NCBI GenBank assembly: GCA_023375675.1
Contig: JALQBC010000006.1
Coordinates: 806,001-870,000 of the forward strand
Reading direction: 5' to 3'
DNA length: 64,000 nucleotides
DNA from: Cytospora piceicola
Taxonomy: Eukaryota > Ascomycota > Sordariomycetes > Diaporthales > Cytosporaceae
Part shown: piece after piece, positions 1 to 11,224 of the stretch
Position numbering within the stretch: position 1 is the first letter of the stretch
How the letters are laid out: each line of letters begins with the position of its first letter
Made by a program: the position numbers and the translations under genes
The notes under the pieces: generated by a model
What the model saw: only the letters and a program-made list of their open reading frames with translations
Told to the model about the DNA's origin: nothing
The model's database searches: none

Positions 1-77
1 AGAGAAAACAACAAGCAATATCAGTAACTGACGCGGCCTCGGAAGTAGGGGGAAGACAGACGGGGGCAAGGACTCAC

Positions 78-2362
78 AGGTATATATACACCGTCGCAGG
101 CGGCAAGTACCCCGACCCCCCAAACAGCAGCGGTATATGGACATACCTCCACATGCTCATCGGGTACTTCCTGGCCAGGAGCCACGCCAGCACGGGCGTG
201 ACGGCGCCCAGGAGCCAGAACCACTGCAGGCTCGAGTACAGGGCCCCGGTGCCGAACATCCTCCTCGGGCCGATGGCGCCCCAGATGATGCTCGCCGTGT
301 AGAAGACCTTGGTCCCCGTGCACGTGTACTGGTTGGCCTGGTCGTCGGCGCACAGGTCGGGGATCGTCGCCAGGGCCCAGTTCATGACGGCGATCTGCAC
401 GACGGCGGACCAGACGCTGGCCGTGAGCTGGGCGAAGAACATGGTGCGGGGCGGGACCTTCATGTAGTGGCCGAGCTTCATGTCCTGGGCGAAGAAGAGC
501 GCCTGCGCCATGCACAGGTAGCCGTAGTTCTTGAACATCATCATGGCCACGGGCTTGCCCGGCAGCATGTACCCCACCACGTACTCGGTCAGGAGGTTCA
601 GGCCCAGCTGGATGTTGGTGATGGCCTGGACGATGCCGATGGGCACGGTGAAGACGAGCGGGATGAGCAGGCACACGACGAAGGCCCACCAGGGGAAGCC
701 CGTCGGCCAGGCGCACACGACCACGAAGGACAGCGCGATCATGACGGCGAAGAGCACCGCGTACCACCAGTCGTCGGCGTCGCGGTACTTCTTCATCATG
801 CGCATGTGGCTGTCATCTTCCTGGTTCCGGGCAAGCCTGAACTGCGCCTTGATCTCGCGGCCGTGGTAGAGGGCCACGTGGACGACGATCGCAGAGACGG
901 TGGCAAAGGCCAGGCCGTAGGCGAGGGCGAACTGGGTTGGGAGGTATAATGGCGAGTAGGAGAAGTACTTCTCGCTGTTGAAGTTGAAGGTCTCGTCCAG
1001 GATCGCGGTCACGTTGTACAGGTGACCGGTGTTGTCATATGCCTGAGAGCTCTGCACAGGCATGTAGGCTGCGTACCAGTACCCCGAGTAGTGTAGTCCC
1101 ATCGATATGACGATGAAGAACAATATCACGCCGAACATGGTGTTGGCGATGGCGTAGAACGGAGGAATGAGGGGCGAACCGAGGTATCCGGATATGATGG
1201 TCCAGTCGAGCGTTATGGGAAGCAGGCCATATCCGGCGGCGCCTCCGAAGAGCTGGTTGACGATGACATTGTCCGGCACGATCCAAGTGATCCAGCAGAA
1301 GAAACTCAGTCCCTGAAATATCCAGCCCGGGAACCAGTACCATACAAAAGCGCTGGTAAAAATGATGAGGAACCATTTGTAGCGCCCTATCCGCCAACTA
1401 CAGGCAGATTCTGGGTCAGACTTCGAATGATCGTGAAGGGTGTAGAACAGCGCGCAGTTCTGGGCCACCAACCATGAGTTAGTAACGACGTCGTTTAGAG
1501 GTCGTCCGTAAACTGCTCTGGAAATACTTCTCCGCCTCATTACTTACCACTAGATCTCCAGGCCATATCATCGACGCAGGCCACACAAGAAACCTCCTCG
1601 ACAATCCGGCCAGGCCGTACCCCATACATAGGGTCGTGATACCGAACAGCATCTGCCATACCCAACCAAAATACTGCTTGTACCATAACTGCTGTGCAAT
1701 GATCACATCGGTCGCATAGAGGGCTCCACCACCATAAGCCGCATTCGACCTGCCGAGCTTGTCAGAAGAAACTCATGACACATCCCCGAGTAGCAGCCGG
1801 GTCAAATTAGGTGAACGAACATGACCGTTATTATCACATGCTCCTTGAAGTTGAACTTCCCAGGCTTCAAGTTGAAGCTGATCCCAAGCACCCTGAACGT
1901 CCGGTCCGGAAAAATGAGGTCCCAGCCCAGGCCTATGGGGTACGCCACAAGCTGAATGACATAGGTCGTGACCGAGACGCTCGGGTTCCGCAGGCTAAAC
2001 AGCATGTTGACACCAGACCCGATCGTGCACAGCAGCAGGCCGATGACCCACGCGCGGATCGTGTTGGCGGGGAGGTCGACGTCGTAGTTGCGCACCGTGG
2101 AGCGGACCTCGGGGTACGGCGAGTTGTCCTCGACGATCAGGTGCTCGATCTCGACGCCCTTCTCGGCGTTGCCCTCCCGGATGGCCGCGTCGATCTGCTC
2201 AAGCTCGTCCATGGGCATGTTGGGGTCCAGGTGGTGCATCTTCTCGAACTGCTGCAGCGAGGCCACCCCCAGCGACCGGAGGATCTCCCGGTCCGACGAG
2301 TTCTCGGCGACCTCGAACTCGACGATCTCCGCCTCATGGCGCCGTCTTATTCCCAACACCAT
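78..2362 (-). CDS. OPT-family oligopeptide transporter (3' end outside window)
   Basis: Proton-coupled uptake of small peptides or related substrates across a membrane is the known role of the OPT family. Exons are read as 2362-1821, 1749-1548 and 1459-78. The introns are 1820-1750 (GT...AG, 71 bp) and 1547-1460 (88 bp), and both restore a continuous frame. About 708 residues are visible. The N-terminus carries the family motif SPYPEVRSTVRNYD near residue 122, followed by alternating hydrophobic segments, NAAYGGGALYATDVI, YGLAGLSRRFLVWPASMIWP and the late HIPLLFGGSGYLPPATVYIY. That last motif normally precedes the final membrane helices. A donor GTGAGT begins at 77 and its acceptor is not inside the window, so the last exon lies to the left. 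The ATG at 2362 is preceded by an in-frame stop; an extra 5' exon cannot be excluded. Family assignment is secure; substrate is unknown. Confidence 0.93.
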
Positions 2363-3671
2363 CTTGACTCTCCCTCCTCATGAACAGCATGCCAAGGGTA
2401 GCTTTGACTAAGGGCCGCTTTGACCCTTATTTCTGCCGGGATGTGGTGATACCCTGGACGACGTGTTGGCTATTGCCGGTTTCCAAGAAACCGGAACAGG
2501 GGTGGGAGGTGAGTGAGGTTTAGATCAGAATGGTCGAGGCGGGAGTTGAGAAGTGTGGGGTCTAAGACATGCGGCACGGGGGCACTGCAATATGTACAGA
2601 AGTAAGACTCGCCTTGCGGTTACAGTCGCTTGGGGATTATAAATGCCGTTCCCCGCGCATATACCACAGCGAGAGTAGAAAAGGATATGCGTCCGGGCTG
2701 TGAAGAAGTAACATCAACAATTCGATATTGAAAAGGTGAGGAACTGATGCGGAATCACCAGATGTTCATCGGATGGGCACCAAGGGGACAATGGGGGAAA
2801 AAAGGGGGAGGAAAGAGCCGCGCAAGGACGGCTCGGGATGATTGAAAATGATAAGGACCTGTAACCTCATGCGATCCGTTGCAGGTGCAGATCCAGAGCC
2901 GTGTGTCTTTCACAAGACGGGATGGACTTGGTGTCACTCGACATGTCAGGCCGGCAGAGGACCAAGGACCTCGGCCACAGGAAAATGTGACAGTGAAACG
3001 AGCAGACGAGACGGTAACCCGGAAGTAAGAGGTCTCCAGTCTCCAGAGGGGGCTGTGGTCGACCTGCCTAAATCGGGATGTCAACGCGGGCGACGATGCC
3101 CGTGATTGGGAGAATTTCCCACGAACCCTGCAGTGATTGACTGCAGGCGGTGCATGGCTTACCGGGGGTGGCCGCCGATAAGATGATCGCGGCCTACAGC
3201 AGTGTAGCGTGGGGGAAGGAGGGATCCCACGATGCCACCATTTTCTCACTTGTATTCAGCCGACGATGATGGGTTCGGGGATGTCGTGATGCTATGCCGG
3301 GCAGGGGTTGCTGTCTTGATGGACCCGTACCCAGTATGAGTACGTCGTAATTTGGATTATTATTGCGTGAGGAACTAAATACCCCTCTTCATCGAACGGT
3401 ATTCTTAACGATGGTCGTTTGAACCTGTCTGTCAAGCTGCACCCATACAGCTCGAAAGGTTCGGGTAATCATAGGCCTTGGTGTTTCTCGGTTCCGTGTC
3501 CTTGGTCACATAATGTGGAGGCGAAGACGCCAAAGGCCTAGAACCAAGCCTTCCTCGTGGTGGCGACAACCCCAGATTGTAGAATGCAGTATTGACAGTG
3601 CCACGTGATGGTGTTCACATCTGCGACCAAATTGCACCCGCCCGTCCTGCAAAAGGGTACCACTTACCCGC
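2363..3671. other. Intergenic region between transporter and RBM-like gene
   Basis: About 1.3 kb between the start of the transporter and the 3' end of the RBM-like gene. Only overlapping, low-quality frames are present (for example 2755-3249), with no domain or conserved motif. It should hold the transporter promoter. I see no RNA gene or repeat. Confidence 0.6.
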
Positions 3672-6366
3672 TCAACCCAACTTCTCATACCTTTCCCTGG
3701 CCTTACTCCTCGTAACCTCCACAAAGTCCGAGTAATTATCCTTGGTCTTCCTCGCCGCCTCCTCCGCCGCGTCCCCAATCTTTCCGCCCTCGGCACCAAG
3801 TCCAACACCGGCAGCGTACATATCCGTAGCGATGACATCCGTGCGGCCGGTCCTCTCCGCGCCCAGACCCTCGCCGGCCGTCCAGCCCATCTTGCCGAGG
3901 AGCGCAGCACCCTTGGACGGTGCAGCTGGCTTCTCCGGCTCCTTGACCGGCGCAGCGTCCTCCTTGGGGGCCTTCCTCCGAGGCGCGCCCGGCTGGTTGT
4001 AAGCCTGCCTCCGCTCCCTCGCTCGGTCGCGGTATTGCAAGCCCTTGTTCTTGGCGGGCATCATCTTTCGAGGCGTCTTGCCCGTCCTCGCCAATTGCGA
4101 TATAGCACGGTCGATATTCCTTTGATCCGCCAGATTCCGGCGGTGCATCTCGCTTTCCCGTTCGTGCAGTGAAAGCATGGCAGCCTTGGTGAATTTGCGT
4201 TCACAGATAAGGCAGTGCAGGCTCTCCCTATCTGCATAAGATGTATAGATCCTCCCCGACGGCGTATGAGGCGAATCGAATACCCGGAGTGTGACAATCT
4301 GGGGACGCTTGCCTTCTGCTGTAAGATTCTCGATCGCTGCTTCGCGCTTGCCCTCCCGTGACAGGTTAGCGATGTGATCCTTGTTCAGCACTTCGTGATC
4401 ACGGAGTGCTTGGCTCGAGGCAAACTTCCGCATGCAGAGCAAGCAGGACAGACTGTCCAGGTCGCTGTATGAGAGGTATGAATCTTTGACGCCGGTGCGC
4501 TTCGAGCCGCGTTCCTTTTCAGTCTGGGCAGGACTCGGATCTGTATTCTCAGCAAGCTCCGCTTGAGCTTGAGCCTCTCCCACAAGCTCGGCCCGTTTCT
4601 TTGCCCACATCTGCAACTGTGGGCCCATAGCGATGGCAGGCTTTGCCGTAGTCGTAGGCTGGCCGACCTTGAACCGTCTGAGTTTCTTGCCAGACGCGTC
4701 CTGCGCTTCATCGGAAGGCTTCTCAGGGCTTCCCGCATTATCTGGGCTCTGCTTTTTGGCCGGGTCGATCGCACCAGACACACTCAGGATGCTGGGATAG
4801 ACCCGATTGTCCCAGTATCTAAGGTAGATGTCCTTGTTGTATATCGGATTGAAGACAAATCGACTGTTCTCGTCGGTGACGGGACCGGTATGAGGCACGA
4901 AGACGCCGTTGTGAATAAATGCCACCGAGACCGGCTTTGAGGATATGGTGAATTTGGGCGATGCCTTGAACTTCTCGATCGCAGCTTGTGCATCTTCGAA
5001 AGTGGCGAACTCAGCAAAGCCGTATCTCATAACCTCATTGGTCCTTTTGTCACGCAAAAGGAAGACACGTCTGAGTGAGTCTGGTTTTGCCCCCAGACTA
5101 GCCGACCTCACCGAGGGTGCCGTCGACTTCAACTTGTTTTGAGGACCCTTTTTTGCTTCGGGGTTCACCTCGGCGTAAAGCTTTTTGACGCCGTTGGCGA
5201 AGGTTTCCTCGGTGACAGAAGGCTCAAATCCGCGGATGACGAGGTATTGCGATGGAATCTGTTGTGGACACTCATCCGTCTCGCCAGTAAGCTTCGGCCC
5301 ATACGAAACGAAGTCGTCCCTTGCGCGGTAGTGGCCATCTGTGGAGCCTGTTATTAGCTGTTAGTGCATGGTGTCCATGGTGTGAATCTGTTCTTTTCCC
5401 TGCGTGTGATTTTAAGGCCCCCCAGGGAAGAGGTGGAGTTAGGGATTAAGGGGAGCTCTTGCCTCCAGGTGGCCTTTCAGCGCGACATCTGTGGCATTGA
5501 TGCCTTGAGCCATAGTTCATGAAGGCACACTACAAATGACCTCGTAATCAGCATACGTTCAATCGAAGCGCAACACTCGTACTTGAGCAGGACGCACCTC
5601 GGGACAGTTCCAATCTTCCGAATCCCGGATCATGTCTTCCCGCCCCACGGCTTCATCTTCCCGGCCCCGACTGTAGTTTATACCCACGCTGATCATCTCG
5701 GAGTTGACTCCCCGTGAATGCGCCAGTTGGATCTGGAGCCCAGGATAATGAAACTCCAAGAAGTCGGCCGCGGCATTCACATCGACAAACTCGACGAAAG
5801 CGATCCGTCGGCCCCGCTTGTTGTTCCGCAGCCTGATGGCCCTGACCCTGTCCGCGTTGAAAACTTTCGAGTCGGGCGAGACGCTCGCGAAGCCGTCCAG
5901 TATGTCGTCGTCGGTTGCGTCGTCCGGGAGCCCCTCGACGATGACCGTAGACGATGGCCGCGCGGGCGGAGGCGCGTAGCTGCGGGCGGGTGCGCTATCG
6001 CCGTCGTGGTATTCTCCTTGATCGTCATCGTAGGAAAGGGAGGCGTCGTATTGAGGTCTTGAGTGGTGGTGGTGGTAGCCAGGCGAGCGCCGGCCGTGGC
6101 CAACATCACCATCATCATCATCTTTTTGTTTTGTGGCCCGGTTAGCGTTGCGAACACGACAGCGCTGGTAGTGGTAGCGCAATGCTCATTGAAATCCTCC
6201 AAGGCAATGCGGGTTTACCCTTCCGCGAGCGATAGTGTTCATATTCGCCCTCTTCTCGGTCGCCACGCGGTGATCTCGAGCTGCGACGGTAGTTGCCACG
6301 TCCATGGTCGTAGTCGCGAGACCTGGACCTGTAACGGTAACGAGGTCTATCTTCGTCGTCGTACAT
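3672..6366 (-). CDS. RBM5/RBM10-like RNA-binding splicing factor (RRM, RanBP2 finger, RRM, C2H2, G-patch)
   Basis: Predicted 804-residue nuclear RNA-binding protein; animal RBM5/RBM10 act in splice-site choice. Exons: 6366-6219, 6121-5598, 5529-5463, 5347-3672. Order of parts: RS-rich N-terminus; first RRM (STVIVEGLPDDATDDDI...RIAFVEFVD); a RanBP2 finger WxCxxCx3Nx6CxxC formed by joining DWNCPE to CAFMNYGSRHQCHRC across an intron; a second RRM (QYLVIRGFEPSVTEE...MRYGFAEF); two C2H2-like stretches (LSCLLCMRKFASSQALRDHE; LHCLICERKFTKAAMLSLHE); a C-terminal G-patch (LLGKMGWTAGEGLG). Length is close to the roughly 815 residues of human RBM5. The start ATG at 6366 is followed by an acidic/RS-like tract typical of the family. 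The intron 5462-5348 has a GC donor. Function is inferred from architecture. Confidence 0.9.
5348..5462 (-). other. GC-AG intron in the RBM-like gene
   Basis: The 115-bp intron after the 67-nt exon 3 begins with GCAAG at 5462 and ends with AACAG. No GT lies between the zinc-finger codons and the acceptor, apart from one inside the finger itself. Joining G (5463) to GC (5347) keeps the frame from the RanBP2 finger into the second RRM. GC-AG introns are a known minor class. Confidence 0.75.
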
Positions 6367-6947
6367 GGTTGCGCTGGAATAAACAGAAAATTGAGGAAAG
6401 AATAGAGGTATTGGAGGTCTTCGAAGCGCTGAGCTATGAGTTCGCCGTCGATCTGGATGGTGGAATGGGAGTATGATTTGAAGGTTGAAGAAAGCAGCTT
6501 CACAAGTTACAACAGTGAACAAGGGCGCTCGCTGGTGGCTCAGGCTTTCGGCTTCGGCCAACCCTGCCAAAATACGCAGACTCATAATTGCCGAGGTCGG
6601 CCCCGAACTAAAGCGGCATGTGCCGTCCTCGTCTACCACCGACGTCCATAGTCATGCACACTCAGATATCTCAACATCTTTGTGAGTAGATATTGATTTA
6701 GCATCTTCCAATATCAACTATTAATATCATACTACTAGGATAAATTGTGGCTGCACCACCGTTCTGAGATATTAGGGATTAAAACGTCCCTGAGCTGACA
6801 TCACACGGTCTCATCTATCACTTTGTGTGAAGACCCTCGACGGCCAACTAAGACCGAACCCCTTCGACACCGCAGGCGTTTCCGTCTCCCCAGGAGTTTC
6901 CGTCTCCCCAGGAAATCATATAAACAGCCCACAGCCCACAGCCCACC
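6367..6947. promoter_or_regulatory. Divergent promoter, RBM-like gene / molybdopterin synthase
   Basis: A 581-bp intergenic region between two divergently transcribed genes. It contains a TATA-like CATATAAA about 25 bp upstream of the cnxH start and a perfect 18-bp tandem duplication at 6878-6913. No further gene is seen. Confidence 0.5.
6878..6913 (+). repeat. Perfect tandem duplication, 2 x 18 bp
   Basis: The unit GTTTCCGTCTCCCCAGGA occurs at 6878-6895 and again at 6896-6913, directly upstream of the cnxH start codon. It lies in the promoter or 5' leader. Confidence 0.95.
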
Positions 6948-7586
6948 ATGGCCGAACCCAGCACATCCGAGCTCACAGAGCCCGGCATCAGCGTCGCCCT
7001 GACCCACGCCACCCTCTCCCCCACCACGACCATGGACCGCGTCCGCAGCCCCTCGGCAGGCGCCATCGTGCTCTTCGCCGGGACGACGCGGGACAGCTTC
7101 GGCGCCCGGCCCGTGCTGAACCTCGCGTACCAGTCGTACGTGCCCCTCGCCCTGCAGACCATGCTCGGCATCGCGCGGTCCCTCAAGGAGAGGCACGCCC
7201 TCGAGGGCGTCGCCATCGTCCACCGCCTGGGCGTCGTGCCCATCGGCGAGGAGAGCGTCCTGATCGCCGTGTCGAGCCCCCACCGGAAGGCGGCCTGGCT
7301 GGCGGGCGAGGAGTGCCTGGAGGAGGTCAAGGCGCGCGTGGAGGTGTGGAAGCTGGAGACGTTTGCGGACGACGAGGAGGGTGGGGTGTGGAGGGCGAAT
7401 AGGGACGGTGTTATGGGGACGAAGGTTGTGGATGGGGATGAGGCTGGGGATATCACTAGCCAGATCCGGGGTGGAAAGCACGAGGGAGATGAGGGAAACA
7501 TGGGCCCGGTCACAAGGCCGCGAAGGCTGGGAGAGAAAGGCCACGCGGCTGTGGTCAATCCTAAAGCGGACGCGCCGCCTGAATGA
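6948..7586 (+). CDS. cnxH: Molybdopterin synthase catalytic (large) subunit, MoaE/MOCS2B type
   Basis: 212-residue protein expected to transfer sulfur from the MoaD-type subunit to precursor Z, making molybdopterin for nitrate reductase and other molybdoenzymes in the cytosol. Family features in order: GAIVLFAGTTRDSF (the conserved G-x-x-x-x-F-x-G-x-x-R stretch), LAYQSYVPLA, VAIVHRLGVVPIGEESVLIAVSSPHR, and the late KARVEVWKLETF corresponding to the catalytic KxxxPIWKxE region. The C-terminus is longer than in bacterial MoaE and looks disordered, as in fungal cnxH. The start at 6948 has a good CCACCATGG context. Single exon. It converges with the aspartic protease gene. The gene name follows Aspergillus usage. 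Confidence 0.88.
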   Translation: MAEPSTSELTEPGISVALTHATLSPTTTMDRVRSPSAGAIVLFAGTTRDSFGARPVLNLAYQSYVPLALQTMLGIARSLKERHALEGVAIVHRLGVVPIGEESVLIAVSSPHRKAAWLAGEECLEEVKARVEVWKLETFADDEEGGVWRANRDGVMGTKVVDGDEAGDITSQIRGGKHEGDEGNMGPVTRPRRLGEKGHAAVVNPKADAPPE

Positions 7587-8032
7587 CACGGTTGATTTTA
7601 CGTCACGTTTCATATCACACTGGAACCACAGCTTGAAGCGAGCAGAACATGACTTGAGGGCAGAGACCTTTCAAATGGAGACTGTTAGGAAAGAGGATAT
7701 CGGTAAACCACGAGGAGGGAAGAACCACGGGAACTTATTCGTAGGTAAATTCTGCGACCACCTACGGTAAGCAAAGATGCTCATCCTGAAGGAGAGTGTA
7801 TCAGAATGCATGGGGCCATCGGCACAAGGCTCCTTGAAGACGACAGCATGGCAGACAAGAGGATATTATCAAAATTGGTGGGACGAGATGGAAGATCATC
7901 ACAACTGCCATGGTATCTTCCTATCCGCTCCAATGATGTCTATATGCTCGCTATACCCTCGCTCGGTACTCAACAACCGCATCCTACCCAGCAACCTAAA
8001 AAAAAAAAAAAAAAAGGATGGAACAAAAACAA
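7587..8032. other. Convergent 3' region with an A18 tract
   Basis: 446 bp between two converging genes; probably the two 3' UTRs. An 18-bp A run at 7998-8015 reads as T18 just past the protease stop codon. The small frames here carry no recognisable protein. Confidence 0.5.
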
Positions 8033-9847
8033 CTACAACCAAAACAGTATAACCCCACACGTTGCGAACGCCAATGCAACGAAAACCCCAACAACACCCC
8101 CATTCCCTGGTGTCCGTCTTAATGGGGCAGCCGCGTTGGCCGTCGAACTGGCTATGAGAATGTTAGTAAAGGCTGCTGAAGCCGATGGAGGTACCAATAT
8201 AGTATCCACACTGCTCATGCTAGTGCCGTTGCTGATGACTCCGAGCGACAACGAAGGAGACCTGGACATACATGGACCAGCCCTCGTACTCGTCGTTGTA
8301 GCCGCCAAGCTCGAAACAACCTCACTCGGGTCTATGGTAGTGCCCACACTTGTAGTCAAGATACTACTGGCAATGCTGCTACTAATCATGGACAACATAC
8401 CCGTGCCACTCGCGGTCGTGGAAGATCCACCCGCGGTCGTGGAAGACCCAGCCGTGCTCGTACTGGAGACAGTGCCGCTTGTACTGGAGATAGAACCGCT
8501 CGCACTCGGCTCCTCCTGCTTCGCCACGCCGGTATAAGCAGGCAAACTCGCCACATCCGCACTCAACCCCTGGACGTCCGACTTGGTGCTGTTCAGATTC
8601 GCCTGAGCCAGGCCAACCTGCCGATTGTCAATGTCGTAAACAACATAGGCGCTCCTCAGAAAGGTATCCCCCAGCAGCGCGAAGCTCATCTGCGCCTCCT
8701 CCCCGCCCTCGACGGAACTGCCCAGGTTCTGGATCCCGAAGAGACACGCCTCCTCGAAGGGCACCTCGTCCGGGATCTCAGCCTGGTCGAAGGCGTCGAT
8801 GACCAGCTCGTCCGCGGGGACCGTGACGGCCGCGGCGCCGTTGAACCGGAGCGTGACCTCGAGCCCGGAGCCGGCGAGCGCGCAGTCCACCAGGGCGAGC
8901 TCCGAGGCCGCCGAGCTCTGGTACGAGGCGCCGTAGGCGTACGCGCCCACCGAGGCGAACAGGGGCGTTGCGACTTCGTCTGGGAGGTAGCTGAGCGTGG
9001 TGCCCGAGTCGAGGATGGCGTCGAGGCTGTTGCCCGATATGTTTGCGTGGTAGGTCGTGCCGTTGGAGTAGGAGAGCGAGAGCGCGGTCATGCCGACCGT
9101 GAAGCTGGTGTAGTTCTGCGACTGGGAGTCGGGCAGGATCGGAACGTCCACGAGCTCTCCTATGAACTTCTGCGTGTCCACGCCGCCGAAGAGGATGTTG
9201 CCTGTTGAGGAGGAGTAGTCGTTGAGGTAGAGGGAGTACGCCCTGGTGGGGATGAGGCTTTGATTAAGCATTTGATCGATGAGGTTTGGGTACTCAGATG
9301 CCGTGGCTTCATTGGCTCTGAATCCAATTCCAAGCACCCCGGTGCCCGTTGCTGTCTTGTTTGCAAGGCCCATCTGAAGTGCATTGATCGTGGCACCGCC
9401 AATGTTGAACTTGTCCTTGATGTAGTCTCCTGAGGCGCCACTGCCGTCCAGATACTCTATCTGGAAGCCACCGGGGACAGCGACCTGATATGTAGAGCTC
9501 AGAGATGGGTCGAATGTCTGCCCACACGTTGTTTCGTAGAAGGCCTGCAGTATCCGGCTTCCGCACAGGTCTGCATACTGGGCTATGAGGAACGCATCAC
9601 TACTCCCCGTATCCATAACCAGATCAAAATTCTGGCCCGGTGTGCCCACTGTAACACTGGCATAGTATCCGCCACCTGTGATGTTGTTGGCCAGGGACTC
9701 GGTGAAGGACGCTCTCTTGCTCAGACGAGGATGGGGATCCCTTCCTGTGACAGCGCCGGGAGAAATTCTAGCGACTGGTATCCGGAGCACATCTGCTGAC
9801 GTCGTTGCCGCCAGCGCCAGAAGCGCAGTAGGACTGCTGAGCTTCAT
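8033..9847 (-). CDS. Secreted pepsin-family (A1) aspartic protease, yapsin/GPI-anchored type
   Basis: 604-residue single-exon protein. Residues 1-18 look like a signal peptide. A propeptide ends at a Kex2-like LSKR around residues 42-45. The two catalytic motifs are DTGSS at residues 79-83 and DSGTT at 280-284. FDLVMDTGSSD, LDGSGASGDYIKD (flap region) and LLGDTFLRSAYVVYD are classic A1 signatures. After about residue 425 comes a long Ser/Thr-rich stalk, ending in a hydrophobic tail (VVGVFVALAFATCGVILFWL) that suggests a GPI signal. This is the layout of yapsins or OPSB-like wall-associated proteases, which act at the cell surface. Start at 9847 gives a proper signal peptide. A small intron in the stalk cannot be ruled out. 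Confidence 0.92.
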   Translation of the reverse strand: MKLSSPTALLALAATTSADVLRIPVARISPGAVTGRDPHPRLSKRASFTESLANNITGGGYYASVTVGTPGQNFDLVMDTGSSDAFLIAQYADLCGSRILQAFYETTCGQTFDPSLSSTYQVAVPGGFQIEYLDGSGASGDYIKDKFNIGGATINALQMGLANKTATGTGVLGIGFRANEATASEYPNLIDQMLNQSLIPTRAYSLYLNDYSSSTGNILFGGVDTQKFIGELVDVPILPDSQSQNYTSFTVGMTALSLSYSNGTTYHANISGNSLDAILDSGTTLSYLPDEVATPLFASVGAYAYGASYQSSAASELALVDCALAGSGLEVTLRFNGAAAVTVPADELVIDAFDQAEIPDEVPFEEACLFGIQNLGSSVEGGEEAQMSFALLGDTFLRSAYVVYDIDNRQVGLAQANLNSTKSDVQGLSADVASLPAYTGVAKQEEPSASGSISSTSGTVSSTSTAGSSTTAGGSSTTASGTGMLSMISSSIASSILTTSVGTTIDPSEVVSSLAATTTSTRAGPCMSRSPSLSLGVISNGTSMSSVDTILVPPSASAAFTNILIASSTANAAAPLRRTPGNGGVVGVFVALAFATCGVILFWL

Positions 9848-10436
9848 CTCATATAATTTTGAGAAGATGAAGACTCCTGGTAAGAAAGATCCAAGGCGAG
9901 TAAGATTGTCTCGTTAATAAGTAACAGTGCTGAACTCAAAAGATATTACCTAGAATTGTCAGTGTGTCAAAACAGACCTAATGTCGAAACGATATAGGCC
10001 AGGACTGAACCCGTACTCAACGGTGTCGCACAGTTTCGAAGCAAGTAAGGCGCCGCTGTTTGTTGACTGGTGATGTCTCTTATGACACGAGGTGGGCCAC
10101 CTCGAAGCTGAGCTGCAATGGAAACTTGGCGAAACAAGGCGTGTGACCTCGGCTGTAGACCACAGATGCGAAGATGCCCTTTGATTCTCCACCCTCGGTT
10201 CCAAAATTCAGGCAGTGCTAGTAAGGAGATATTCGAGGCGCGACTATGTGGCAGAAGACGGGTCCATAGGGGACTATCCCGGAGAGGCGACAGTCGGAAG
10301 GGAAGTGAGTGATGTCCACGAGAGGAACGATGTTTGCCTCTGCCCAGGTCGCAGCGTAGAGCTGCATGTGTACGGACATCGTGCCATCTTAAGCTGTCAG
10401 TCAGGCTCAGCCTGCCAGCAGGTTAAACCCAGTTAC

Positions 10437-10446
10437 TACCTAGGTA
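10437..10446. repeat. TACCTAGGTA palindrome, copy 1
   Basis: Perfect 10-bp palindrome in intergenic DNA; one of four identical copies in the window. Confidence 0.95.
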
Positions 10447-11214
10447 TCGTCATAATCGGGACTCGGCGTGCGAACCATGCATCTGTAATACAACCTCAGC
10501 TGCACGATCGCGTCTTACAGTTAGTCCATTTCGCTGCCAAGCAGGCCAAGCAGCCAGGCGACGGCATCGTCGTTGGTTGGTCAGCTGGAGCGGTCGTTGA
10601 CAGTACTCGTCAGTGGTTATGCAGCATGTTGAAAGGAGGAAGGTCTCGGGCCAGGGCGGGGATAGTGACGGGGAATGGTAATCATACCATACAAAACAGG
10701 ATTGTAACCCGACCGTACCCCCCCCCCCCCCTCCATATACCAGGTTTGATCCTCATCTTGTCAATACCACCGTATCACCACAGACTGCTACATCTGGATA
10801 TGCATAGGCGGGTAGCCGTGTGGGCTCATACCAACCGGATATCCGGGGCCGGGCCAGCTGTCTTTCTTTAATATACACGAACATACATACGCATGCCCGT
10901 GTCACCCTCTCATACATCACTCCAGGCCATGGGAGTGACAAATGGCATCGGACATGTCATATGACATCGCCTTTCTGCAGGTAGGCTATTTGCCTGTCCC
11001 GGAGATGGGCATGAGACATTACACAAAGCCCTGTACGCTCCGTACGACCCTGGTACAGACATATGGCTGGTGATATTGACTTGCAAATCGCTAACGACTG
11101 TCAAGCAAACTATAATATGTGTGCCAACGGGGGCTTTTTGTTTGCTCCTGATCCAGATCGCTGATGGACCCATATCGTCGACAGCGAGCCCTTTGAAGAC
11201 CTATTCGTATTCGC

Positions 11215-11224
11215 TACCTAGGTA
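11215..11224. repeat. TACCTAGGTA palindrome, copy 2
   Basis: Perfect 10-bp palindrome in the intergenic region upstream of ADE1. Confidence 0.95.

Noticed and set aside
137..949. 270-codon plus-strand frame
   Set aside because: Antisense shadow of the transporter; composition (His/Arg/Asp-rich) is typical of a reversed GC-rich gene.
2755..3249. 164-codon minus-strand frame between the first two genes
   Set aside because: Cysteine/serine/arginine-rich chance frame with no motif and no supporting splice or promoter context.
10215..10871. 218-codon plus-strand frame
   Set aside because: No conserved motif, no plausible start context, crosses a C14 run; treated as chance.
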